From Bordetella genomosp. 7 (GTDB taxonomy: Bacteria > Pseudomonadota > Gammaproteobacteria > Burkholderiales > Burkholderiaceae_B), in assembly GCF_002261265.1 (NCBI RefSeq), contig NZ_NEVK01000004.1:682001-746000 (forward strand): a stretch of DNA of 64,000 bases, in the 5' to 3' direction. The notes under the pieces were generated by a model. That model was not told where the DNA came from. It made no database searches and saw nothing but the letters and a program-made list of their open reading frames with translations. The position numbers and the translations under genes were made by a program. Positions 56,491-63,672 of this stretch are shown here, piece after piece. Within the stretch, counting starts at the first letter, position 1; every line of letters begins with the position of its first letter.

Positions 56491-57372
56491 ATGTCGGCTC
56501 CTACACCCCGTTCGGGGATCGCGTTATACCTCGCGGCACTGGTCACCTTCGCCAGCTTCGACGCCGCCATGAAGCATCTGCTGAACTTCTATCCGGCGCC
56601 CTTTCTCAACGTAATGCGTTATCTCTCGGTGACCACCATCGGGGTGGGCCTGCTTATACGCCATGGCTGGCCGCGCTGGGAGAGTACCGCCGACAAAGGC
56701 CTGTTGCTGGCTCGCGGACTGGCATTGGGCAGCGTGGGCACCTGCTTCATGACGGCCCTGATCTGGATGCCCCTGTCCGAGGCCACAGCCATTTATTTCA
56801 CCTCGCCGCTCATAGTGGTGGCGCTGTCGCCATGGCTGCTGGGCGAACGCGTGGGCCTGCGGCAGTGGGCGGCCGTGGCTTTGGGCTGCACGGGCATGCT
56901 GCTGATCGTGCGTCCGGGAGGCGATCTTCCGTGGCTGGGTTCGTCGTTGATGGCCATTGCGGCGGTCAGCTACGCCATTTTCCAGGTATTGACGCGCCGA
57001 CTGTCGGGGCGCGTGCCGAGCCACGTTCAGTATGCATCCACGGCGGTGATCTGCCTGATTGTCACGGCCCTGCCGGCACCGTTCTTCTTGCCCCAGCCCT
57101 GGCCGGACGCTGCCGACTGGGCCTTCATCATATTCATGGGCGTCGTCAATGGCGTGGGCCAGATCTTGCTGATTGCGGCGTTCAACCGGGTGCCCGCCTC
57201 GACCCTGGCGCCGTTCAACTATTGCCACCTGCTGATGGCGGTGGCGTTCAGCACTTTCTTGTTCAACCGCCCGCCGGACCTGCTGGCAATGGCAGGCATG
57301 ACACTGATCGTGGTGGCCGGCATGTCGTTGCTGACACGCTCGCCCGGCAGCGGGCCGGCCCCGGCGCGATAG
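56491..57372 (+). CDS. DMT-superfamily (EamA) transporter
   Basis: This 293-residue, ten-helix membrane protein has two EamA repeats. MPLSEATAIYFTSPLIVVAL and VPASTLAPFNYCHLLMAVAF are typical. It lies 34 bp after the deacetylase and seems to close the operon, where it might export a product or excess amine; that role is inferred only from position. Confidence 0.86.
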   Translation: MSAPTPRSGIALYLAALVTFASFDAAMKHLLNFYPAPFLNVMRYLSVTTIGVGLLIRHGWPRWESTADKGLLLARGLALGSVGTCFMTALIWMPLSEATAIYFTSPLIVVALSPWLLGERVGLRQWAAVALGCTGMLLIVRPGGDLPWLGSSLMAIAAVSYAIFQVLTRRLSGRVPSHVQYASTAVICLIVTALPAPFFLPQPWPDAADWAFIIFMGVVNGVGQILLIAAFNRVPASTLAPFNYCHLLMAVAFSTFLFNRPPDLLAMAGMTLIVVAGMSLLTRSPGSGPAPAR

Positions 57373-57417
57373 TGCCGCAACGCGGCACTCGCGACAGACC
57401 AAGCCGCGCTGCAGGCG

Positions 57418-58800
57418 TCATACGATGCGCGAGTATTGTGCCTGCGTGCTGCGCTCGCGCAGGTACCGGTCGAATGTCATGGCTACCGCACGCACGAAAT
57501 ACCACCCCATGTCGGTAACCCGCAATGCACCCGGCTCATTGCGCACCAGCCCCATGTCTACCAAACGCTGCAAGGCCTGGAGCTCGGCGGCAAAGTAGGT
57601 GTCGAACGCGATGTCGTGAACCTGCTCGATGGCGTCGAACTCGACGCCACCCTGGCACATGATCGCCATGATCACATCGCGGCGCAGCAGGTCGTCGTGG
57701 CTCATTTCCAGGCCGCGCTCCACGGCGAAAGTACCCTGCTCGATGCGCGCATAGTAGTCATCCAGTGATTTTGCGTTCTGGCTGTAGGTGCCACCCACCT
57801 TGCCGATGGCCGACACGCCCAGCGCAACCAGGTCGCAGTCCGGCTGCGTGCTGTAGCCCTGGAAATTGCGGTGCAGCAGGCCGGCCCGCTTGGCCCGGGC
57901 CAGCGTGTCGTCGTGCAGGGCGAAGTGGTCCATGCCGATGTAGTCATAGCCCGCGTCCAGAAAGCGCGAGATGGCGCTGCCCAGGAGTTCGATGCGGGTT
58001 TCACCGGTAGGCAGTTCGGCCGGCACGATGCGGCGCTGGGGCTTGAAGCGTTCGGGCAGGTGCGCGTACCCGTAAAGCGCGATGCGATCCGGCCGCAGCG
58101 CACAGACCTGTTCCAGCGTATGCGCGAACGATTCGGCGGTCTGCAGCGGCAGGCCGTAGATCAGGTCCATGTTGATCGATGCGCAGCCCAGGCGCCGGGC
58201 GCTGTGCACCAGATCGCGCACGCATTCATAAGGCTGAATGCGGTGCACGGCCCGCTGCACGGCCGGGTCGAAATCCTGTACGCCCAGGCTCAGGCGGTTA
58301 AAGCCCAGGCTGGCCAGGTGCTCCAGCCGCTCGGGCGTGGCCGTACGCGGATCGACCTCGATGGAAAGCTCGGCGTCGGGCAGCAGGCGGAAATGATCGC
58401 GTATGCCGCCCATCAGGCCGCTGAGTTCTTCGTCGGACAGGAACGTTGGCGTGCCGCCCCCGAAATGCAATTGCGACACCGGCCGGCCCCGTCCGAGTAT
58501 TTGCGAATGCAGGGCCATCTCGGACTGCAGCGCATCCAGATAACGGGCCGCCCGCTCGTGATGCCGGGTGATGACCTTGTTACAGGCGCAGTAGTAGCAC
58601 AACGACTCGCAGAAAGGGATATGCACGTACAGCGAAAGCGGCGCGTCGGCCCGCGCGCTCAGGTCCGCCAGCGCCTGGCTGTACTCCGGAGGCCCGAACC
58701 CGCCATGGTAGCGGTCGGCAGTGGGATAGGAGGTATAACGCGGGCCGTTTTTATCGAGACGGGCCAGAACGTCGCGCGAGAACGTGGGAGACGAAGGCAT
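57418..58800 (-). CDS. hemN: Oxygen-independent coproporphyrinogen III oxidase
   Basis: HemN is a radical SAM enzyme that decarboxylates coproporphyrinogen III for haem synthesis without oxygen. The 460-residue protein has the cluster cysteines Cys64, Cys68 and Cys71 in PFCESLCYYCACNK, the GGGTP motif and the NGPRYTSYPTADRY N-terminal region specific to true HemN rather than HemW. ATG 58800 lacks a Shine-Dalgarno and lies 6 nt after a good -10, so the mRNA may be leaderless. It is divergent from nrdD across two FNR-like boxes. Confidence 0.95.
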   Translation of the reverse strand: MPSSPTFSRDVLARLDKNGPRYTSYPTADRYHGGFGPPEYSQALADLSARADAPLSLYVHIPFCESLCYYCACNKVITRHHERAARYLDALQSEMALHSQILGRGRPVSQLHFGGGTPTFLSDEELSGLMGGIRDHFRLLPDAELSIEVDPRTATPERLEHLASLGFNRLSLGVQDFDPAVQRAVHRIQPYECVRDLVHSARRLGCASINMDLIYGLPLQTAESFAHTLEQVCALRPDRIALYGYAHLPERFKPQRRIVPAELPTGETRIELLGSAISRFLDAGYDYIGMDHFALHDDTLARAKRAGLLHRNFQGYSTQPDCDLVALGVSAIGKVGGTYSQNAKSLDDYYARIEQGTFAVERGLEMSHDDLLRRDVIMAIMCQGGVEFDAIEQVHDIAFDTYFAAELQALQRLVDMGLVRNEPGALRVTDMGWYFVRAVAMTFDRYLRERSTQAQYSRIV

Positions 58801-58806
58801 GCTGCG

Positions 58807-58848
58807 ATTATGCAAACTGAGGCCGCGCAGCAACTTGATTCAACGCAA
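58807..58848 (-). promoter_or_regulatory. FNR/Anr-dependent class II promoter of hemN
   Basis: On the minus strand the box TTGCG-TTGA-ATCAA (58848-58835; 8 of 10 matches to the FNR consensus TTGAT-N4-ATCAA) is followed by CATAAT (58812-58807). The box centre falls 41.5 bp upstream of the start predicted from this -10, the standard class II FNR position. That start coincides with the hemN ATG. Confidence 0.7.
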
Positions 58849-58872
58849 ATAAACCGCAAACGAGCGATTCGC

Positions 58873-58886
58873 TTGCGCCACATCAA
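58873..58886 (+). promoter_or_regulatory. FNR/Anr-like box upstream of nrdD
   Basis: TTGCG-CCAC-ATCAA has the same half-sites as the hemN box and points toward nrdD, 88 bp before its start codon. TTGACT at 58910-58915 is a possible -35; no strong -10 is seen. Confidence 0.6.
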
Positions 58887-58933
58887 GCCCGGGGCTATTG
58901 GCCACGACTTTGACTTTCGGACCACAGGATGTG

Positions 58934-58960
58934 GTAGTAGGCTACCCGCAACCCTACTAC
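58934..58960 (+). promoter_or_regulatory. Inverted repeat in the nrdD leader
   Basis: GTAGTAGG (58934-58941) and CCTACTAC (58953-58960) are perfect 8-bp arms, 11 bp apart, ending 14 bp before the nrdD ATG. It could be an operator or an mRNA hairpin next to the ribosome site. It does not match the NrdR box consensus. Confidence 0.5.
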
Positions 58961-58974
58961 ATGAAGTGCTCGCA

Positions 58975-60966
58975 ATGACGCCACAACATATCCTCAAACG
59001 CGATGGCCGCGTGGTTCCCTTCGACGGCGCAAACATCGTCCGCGCCATCGCCGCCGCCGGTCGCGCCACCGGCGAAGTCCAGCCTTCCGAGGCCGACATC
59101 CTGGGCACGCGCGTGGCGGCACGGCTGTCCAGCCACCCCTGCCCGGGCATAGAAACCATCCAGAACATCGTCGAAGAAGTACTGGTCGAGGCGGGGCACT
59201 GGAAAACGGCCCGCGCCTACATCGTGTACCGCGAACGTCACGCGCGGCTGCGCACATTGCGGCACACGCTGGTCGACGTCGAAAGCTCCATGGAAGAATA
59301 TCTCGACCAGCGCGACTGGCGTGTCAACGCCAACGCCAACCAGGGATACAGCCTCGGCGGGCTGATCCTGAACGTGGCGGGCAAGGTCACCGCCAACTAC
59401 TGGCTGTCGCATGTGTACGACCCGGCCGCCGGACAGGCCCACCGCGACGGCGACATCCATATCCACGACCTCGACATGCTCAGCGGCTACTGCGCCGGCT
59501 GGTCATTGCGGCAATTGCTTACCGAGGGCTTCAACGGCGTGCCGGGCAAGGTCGAGGCCACGCCGCCCCGCCATATGTCGGCAGCCATCGGGCAGATCGT
59601 CAACTTCCTGGGAACCCTGCAGAACGAATGGGCGGGCGCCCAGGCATTCAGCTCCTTCGACACCTACATGGCGCCTTTCGTACGCCGCGACAATATGTCG
59701 TATGCCGAAGTCAAGCAGGCCATGCAGGAACTCATCTACAACCTCAATGTGCCCAGCCGCTGGGGAACGCAGACGCCGTTCACCAACCTGACGTTCGACC
59801 TCACCTGCCCTGCCGACCTGCGCGAGCAGATTCCCTATATCGGCGGCGCCGAGATGCCTTTCAGCTACGGCGAGCTGCAGGCCGAAATGGACATGATCAA
59901 CCGCGCCTACATCGAAGTCATGATGGCCGGCGACGCCAAGGGTCGGGTGTTCACTTTCCCGATTCCTACCTACAACATCACGGCCGACTTCGATTGGGAC
60001 CACCCCAATACCGAACTGCTGTTCGACATGACAGCCAAGTACGGCCTGCCGTACTTCCAGAACTTCCTCAACTCCGACCTCGAGCCCCACATGGTGCGCT
60101 CCATGTGCTGCCGGCTCCAGCTCGACCTGCGCGAACTCCTGAAGCGCGGCAATGGGCTGTTCGGGTCGGCCGAGCAAACCGGCTCCGTGGGCGTCGTTAC
60201 CATTAACTGCGCGCGCCTGGGCTACCTGCATGCCGGCGACGAAACCGCGCTTCTGCGGCGCCTGGACACACTGCTCGACCTCAGCCGCGATGTCCTGGAA
60301 GTCAAGCGCAAGGTGGTTCAACGCTATATCGACCAAGGGCTGTATCCGTACACCCGGCGCTACCTGGGCACGCTGCGCAACCATTTCAGTACGCTGGGGG
60401 TCAATGGCATCAACGAAATGGTGCGCAATTTCAGCAGCGACACCGATGACATCACCACCCCACGCGGCCACGCGCTGGCGGTTCGCCTGCTCGACCATAT
60501 CCGGGCCCGCATCACCGAATTCCAGGAATCCACGGGGCACCTCTACAACCTTGAAGCCACGCCTGCCGAAGGCACCACGTACCGCTTCGCACGCGAGGAC
60601 CGCAAGCGCTGGCCGGACATCCTGCAGGCCGGCACCGACGCGCAGCCTTACTACACGAACTCCAGCCAACTTCCCGTGGGGCACACCGACGATCCCTTCC
60701 TGGCGCTGGCCATGCAGGAAGCGCTGCAAAGCAAGTACACCGGCGGCACTGTGCTGCACCTTTACATGAACGAAGCCGTGTCGTCCGCAAGCGCCTGCCG
60801 CGCCCTGGTACGGCGCGCCCTCGAGAACTTCCGCCTGCCCTACATCACCGTGACGCCCACGTTCTCCATCTGCCCCAATCATGGCTACCTGTCGGGCCGA
60901 CACGAGTTCTGCCCGAAATGCGACGCCGAACTGCTATCGCGGACCCAGACATGCAGTAATGACTAG
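58975..60966 (+). CDS. nrdD: Anaerobic ribonucleoside-triphosphate reductase, catalytic chain lacking its glycyl-radical domain
   Basis: This 663-residue class III reductase makes dNTPs without oxygen. It has an N-terminal ATP-cone (about 1-95; KRDGRVVPFDGANIVRAI), the ten-stranded barrel region with HIHDLDMLSGYCAGWSLRQL and PFTNLTFDL, and a C-terminal zinc site of Cys633, His636, Cys646 and Cys649. The chain stops about ten residues after that site. The RVxGY glycyl-radical motif every class III enzyme needs is absent here and is found on a separate ORF 64 bp downstream. The start is ATG 58975; the frame is open far upstream but unconserved. Confidence 0.93.
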   Translation: MTPQHILKRDGRVVPFDGANIVRAIAAAGRATGEVQPSEADILGTRVAARLSSHPCPGIETIQNIVEEVLVEAGHWKTARAYIVYRERHARLRTLRHTLVDVESSMEEYLDQRDWRVNANANQGYSLGGLILNVAGKVTANYWLSHVYDPAAGQAHRDGDIHIHDLDMLSGYCAGWSLRQLLTEGFNGVPGKVEATPPRHMSAAIGQIVNFLGTLQNEWAGAQAFSSFDTYMAPFVRRDNMSYAEVKQAMQELIYNLNVPSRWGTQTPFTNLTFDLTCPADLREQIPYIGGAEMPFSYGELQAEMDMINRAYIEVMMAGDAKGRVFTFPIPTYNITADFDWDHPNTELLFDMTAKYGLPYFQNFLNSDLEPHMVRSMCCRLQLDLRELLKRGNGLFGSAEQTGSVGVVTINCARLGYLHAGDETALLRRLDTLLDLSRDVLEVKRKVVQRYIDQGLYPYTRRYLGTLRNHFSTLGVNGINEMVRNFSSDTDDITTPRGHALAVRLLDHIRARITEFQESTGHLYNLEATPAEGTTYRFAREDRKRWPDILQAGTDAQPYYTNSSQLPVGHTDDPFLALAMQEALQSKYTGGTVLHLYMNEAVSSASACRALVRRALENFRLPYITVTPTFSICPNHGYLSGRHEFCPKCDAELLSRTQTCSND

Positions 60967-60990
60967 ACGCTTCGGCGCCTGGTATTGCCC

Positions 60991-61013
60991 GCCCGGTCAG
61001 CCGGGCCTGTTTT
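60991..61013 (+). other. Terminator-like hairpin between nrdD and the glycyl-radical ORF
   Basis: GCCCGG (60991-60996), TCAG loop, CCGGGC (61001-61006), then CTGTTTT. It could attenuate transcription into the downstream genes or protect the nrdD mRNA end, setting the ratio of the two parts of the enzyme. Confidence 0.5.
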
Positions 61014-61030
61014 CTCCCACAGGAGCTTCC

Positions 61031-61213
61031 ATGCAAACCTTGAATTCCCCCACCGTCGGCAACGGCCCCGCACCGATCAGCGACGACCAGCGCGTACGCT
61101 GCGAAATCTGGACGCGCGTCATGGGTTATCACCGGCCGGTTACCTCATTCAATATCGGCAAACAAGGCGAGTTCAATGAGCGACAGTTCTTCTGCGAACA
61201 ACGTGCCGCCTGA
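61031..61213 (+). CDS. Stand-alone glycyl-radical domain of NrdD
   Basis: This 60-residue protein contains the class III reductase radical domain: RCEIWTRVMGYHRPVTSF with the radical glycine predicted at Gly32, followed by NIGKQGEFNERQFF. A strong Shine-Dalgarno (AGGAG, 61021-61025) lies 5 nt before ATG 61031. It is in a different frame from nrdD and overlaps nrdG by 38 bp. NrdG would activate Gly32, and the peptide would have to dock into the NrdD barrel, much as GrcA (YfiD) does for pyruvate formate-lyase. A frameshift splitting an ancestral single gene is the alternative. Confidence 0.82.
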   Translation: MQTLNSPTVGNGPAPISDDQRVRCEIWTRVMGYHRPVTSFNIGKQGEFNERQFFCEQRAA

Positions 61214-61937
61214 TCCAGCCTGCCAACCGGTCTCGTGGATCGCGGCGCCGCCCGCGGCTGCCACGGTACCCCGGGGCGAGCCGTGCATCGGCGGCCTCGT
61301 CCCGTTCTCAAGTGTCGACTGGCCCGGGGCTCTTGCCTGCGTGGTGTTCATCGCCGGCTGCCCCTGGCGCTGCGGGTACTGCCATAACCCGCACTTGCAG
61401 ACACGCGCCGGCCATTACAACTGGCATGCCGTGCTGGAGTTCCTGCAAGCCCGCCGCGGGCTTCTCGATGCCGTCGTATTCTCGGGAGGAGAACCGCTCA
61501 GTGAGCCGCAGCTTGCACAAATGATACGCAGCGTCCGGGCGCTCGGCTTCCGGGTGGCGTTGCACACGGCTGGCATCTACCCTTCACGTCTGCAGGCTTT
61601 GCTTCCGCGCCTTGACTGGATAGGGTTCGACGTCAAGAGCAATGCCCAGGGCTATGACGCACTTACAGGTCGGCCGGGTACATCGGCCACAACCGAGGCC
61701 TGCCTGGACGCAGTGCTGGCCAGCGGTGTCGCGTTCGAATGCCGAACCACCTGGAGCCCGCGCTGGCTGCCCGAACCCGAACTGCTTGCCCTTGCCGGCC
61801 ACCTCGCGCACCGCGGCGTATCTCATTACGCAGTGCAAAACTATCGCCGTTCCCCCGACGCGGCGCCCGACGCCGTGCTCAGCGATAACGCCCAGTCCGA
61901 GCTGGCCGCGCTGTTCCCGCATTTTGCCTATCGCTAG
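61176..61937 (+). CDS. nrdG: Anaerobic ribonucleotide reductase activating protein
   Basis: NrdG is a radical SAM activase that puts the radical on the NrdD glycine. The 253-residue protein has the cluster cysteines Cys62, Cys66 and Cys69 in GCPWRCGYCHNP, the GGEP motif (FSGGEPLSEPQ) and the start GGLVPFSSVDWPGALACVVF. An N-terminal extension of about 35 residues is unconserved and overlaps the glycyl-radical ORF. AAGGCGAG lies just before ATG 61176. Confidence 0.94.
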   Translation: MSDSSSANNVPPDPACQPVSWIAAPPAAATVPRGEPCIGGLVPFSSVDWPGALACVVFIAGCPWRCGYCHNPHLQTRAGHYNWHAVLEFLQARRGLLDAVVFSGGEPLSEPQLAQMIRSVRALGFRVALHTAGIYPSRLQALLPRLDWIGFDVKSNAQGYDALTGRPGTSATTEACLDAVLASGVAFECRTTWSPRWLPEPELLALAGHLAHRGVSHYAVQNYRRSPDAAPDAVLSDNAQSELAALFPHFAYR

Positions 61938-61942
61938 GCAGA

Positions 61943-61956
61943 TTGATTCCGCGCAA
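61943..61956 (+). promoter_or_regulatory. FNR/Anr-like box upstream of the nitronate monooxygenase gene
   Basis: TTGAT-TCCG-CGCAA is, on the other strand, TTGCG-N4-ATCAA, the same form as the hemN and nrdD boxes. TACCGT (61979-61984) lies at the class II distance as a weak -10. The box is 62 bp before the start codon. Confidence 0.55.
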
Positions 61957-62017
61957 TACGTAACGGCATCTGATCGCCTACCGTTTTGCCATTGCCCAAA
62001 CTAGGGATTCTGTATCC

Positions 62018-63211
62018 ATGTGGTTTAAAACACTGTCTCTCGCCGGACGCGAGTTGTTGCCCATTGTCCAAGGCGGCATGGGCGTAGGAATATCGGCGCA
62101 CCGGCTGGCCGGCGCCGTCGCAAGCGAAAACGCCGTAGGCACCATCGCCAGCGTCGACCTTCGCCATCACCATCCAGACCTGCTTGAGCAAACCATCAAG
62201 TGCCGCGACCGCGCCGCCATCGACCAAGCCAACTGCGTGGCGCTCGACCGCGAAATCCGCGCTGCCCGCGAGCGCTCCGGCGGGCGGGGGCTCATCGCCG
62301 TCAACGTCATGAAAGCGGTACGTGACCATGCCGCCCTGGTAAAACAGGCTTGCGAAAGCGGCGCGGACGCCATTGTCATGGGCGCGGGCCTGCCTATCGA
62401 CCTGCCCGACATGACAGCCGACCACCAGAAAATCGCGCTCATCCCCATTCTGTCCGAAGCGCGCGGCGTGGGCATCGTGCTGAAAAAATGGCTTAAAAAG
62501 GGCCGCCTGGCCCCCGCCGTGGTCATCGAGCATCCTGGCCATGCGGGCGGACATCTGGGCGCAACCAAGCTTTCCGACCTGCACGACGAGCGATTCAGCT
62601 TCGGCCGCGTACTGGCGGAATGCCGCGCGCTGTTCGACGAGCTAGGGCTGAATCGCGACGCTCCCAAGCTCATCGTGGCCGGCGGGGTGGGCTCGCACGA
62701 CAAGGTCAAATACTGGCTGAACAACGGCGCCGACGCCGTCCAGGTGGGCACGGCCTTTGCCGTTACCACCGAAGGCGACGCCCACCCCAACTTCAAGCAG
62801 GTGCTCATCGATGCCGACCCTGCCAGGCTCAAAGAATTCATCAGCGTGGCCGGCCTGCCGGCCCGTGCGGTCGCGACCCCCTGGCTGACACGCTACCTGC
62901 GCCAGGAACAACGCCTGCAGCAAAATGCCCGTCCCGACCCGCGGCGGTGCACGCAACGCATGGACTGCCTGACCCAATGCGGCCTGCGTGATGGTCTGGC
63001 CCGCTTCGGGCAGTTCTGCATCGACCTGAAGCTGGCCGCCGCCATGCGCGGAGAAGTCGACAAAGGGCTGTTCTTCCGCGGCGCCTCGAAGCTGCCATTC
63101 GGAGAAGCCATACGGTCGGTGCGCGAGCTAATCAACTACCTGCTGCACGGCGACATGCCGGATGCGATGCCACACGCCGCCCCGCAACGTGACGCCGCCG
63201 TACTCACCTGA
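62018..63211 (+). CDS. Nitronate monooxygenase-family flavoprotein
   Basis: This 397-residue FMN TIM-barrel protein of the 2-nitropropane dioxygenase family has PIVQGGMGVGISAHRLAGAV at the N-terminus, EHPGHAGGHLGATK, GGVGSHDKVKYWLNNGADAV and QVGTAFAVTTEGDAHP. A Cys-rich segment (CTQRMDCLTQCGLRDG, about 309-324) near the C-terminus is unusual for small nitronate monooxygenases. It lies 80 bp after nrdG with its own FNR-like box, so it probably belongs to the anaerobic module; its substrate is unknown. Confidence 0.88.
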   Translation: MWFKTLSLAGRELLPIVQGGMGVGISAHRLAGAVASENAVGTIASVDLRHHHPDLLEQTIKCRDRAAIDQANCVALDREIRAARERSGGRGLIAVNVMKAVRDHAALVKQACESGADAIVMGAGLPIDLPDMTADHQKIALIPILSEARGVGIVLKKWLKKGRLAPAVVIEHPGHAGGHLGATKLSDLHDERFSFGRVLAECRALFDELGLNRDAPKLIVAGGVGSHDKVKYWLNNGADAVQVGTAFAVTTEGDAHPNFKQVLIDADPARLKEFISVAGLPARAVATPWLTRYLRQEQRLQQNARPDPRRCTQRMDCLTQCGLRDGLARFGQFCIDLKLAAAMRGEVDKGLFFRGASKLPFGEAIRSVRELINYLLHGDMPDAMPHAAPQRDAAVLT

Positions 63212-63276
63212 TCATTGCCTTGAAGGCGGGGGGCTCGCGCCAGCCCCGCCGATCTTATCCCGGCGCAGCGCTATTT

Positions 63277-63669
63277 CTATTTGCTCGGGCCGCCAGCCCC
63301 GGCCAATTGCTGGGCTGCCTCGCTAGCCAGATTCCAGGCGGCTGCCCGCTCGGCGTCGGTGCAGTTGCTGTGATATCGCTTGGTCGCGCCATGCTCGCTC
63401 AGTACCAGATGGCATGAAGCCTGCACGCCGGCACTGGCCAGACAAGCCCGCACGCAAGCCAGTACGCATCCGTCCAGGGCCAAGATGGGCCGGCCGCTGC
63501 GAGCGCGCTTTACGAGCATGGGAACCCCACCGCCCACGCCGCTGATGCAAGACATTTCAGCCAGGCCTGCGTGGTCCAACCGAACCGCCAGATCGTTGGC
63601 CAACTGTGCCACGCTAGAGCACCCGGAGCACGAGTACACCAGCGGCAGATCGGATCGCCCGGACTTCAT
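63277..63669 (-). CDS. DGC-domain putative zinc-binding protein
   Basis: This 130-residue cytosolic protein has the naming DGC motif in ALDGCVLACVRACL and an N-terminal CSGCSS pair, giving a set of cysteines that could bind metal. Function is unknown; such genes often sit with anaerobic or nitrate-respiration genes. It starts 3 bp after ubiT, so the two are translated from one mRNA. Confidence 0.82.
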   Translation of the reverse strand: MKSGRSDLPLVYSCSGCSSVAQLANDLAVRLDHAGLAEMSCISGVGGGVPMLVKRARSGRPILALDGCVLACVRACLASAGVQASCHLVLSEHGATKRYHSNCTDAERAAAWNLASEAAQQLAGAGGPSK

Positions 63670-63672
63670 CGT

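Noticed and set aside
46795-57372. Ectoine degradation operon
   Set aside because: A MocR regulator, deacetylase and transaminase fit, but there is no ectoine hydrolase, and the deacetylase is of the HDAC-type acetylpolyamine class rather than a DoeB-type amidase.
58934-58960. NrdR box before nrdD
   Set aside because: The inverted repeat GTAGTAGG/CCTACTAC does not resemble the AT-rich NrdR consensus.
57871-58974. Upstream extension of the nrdD frame
   Set aside because: It is antisense to hemN and carries no conserved sequence; the ATP-cone begins at 58975.
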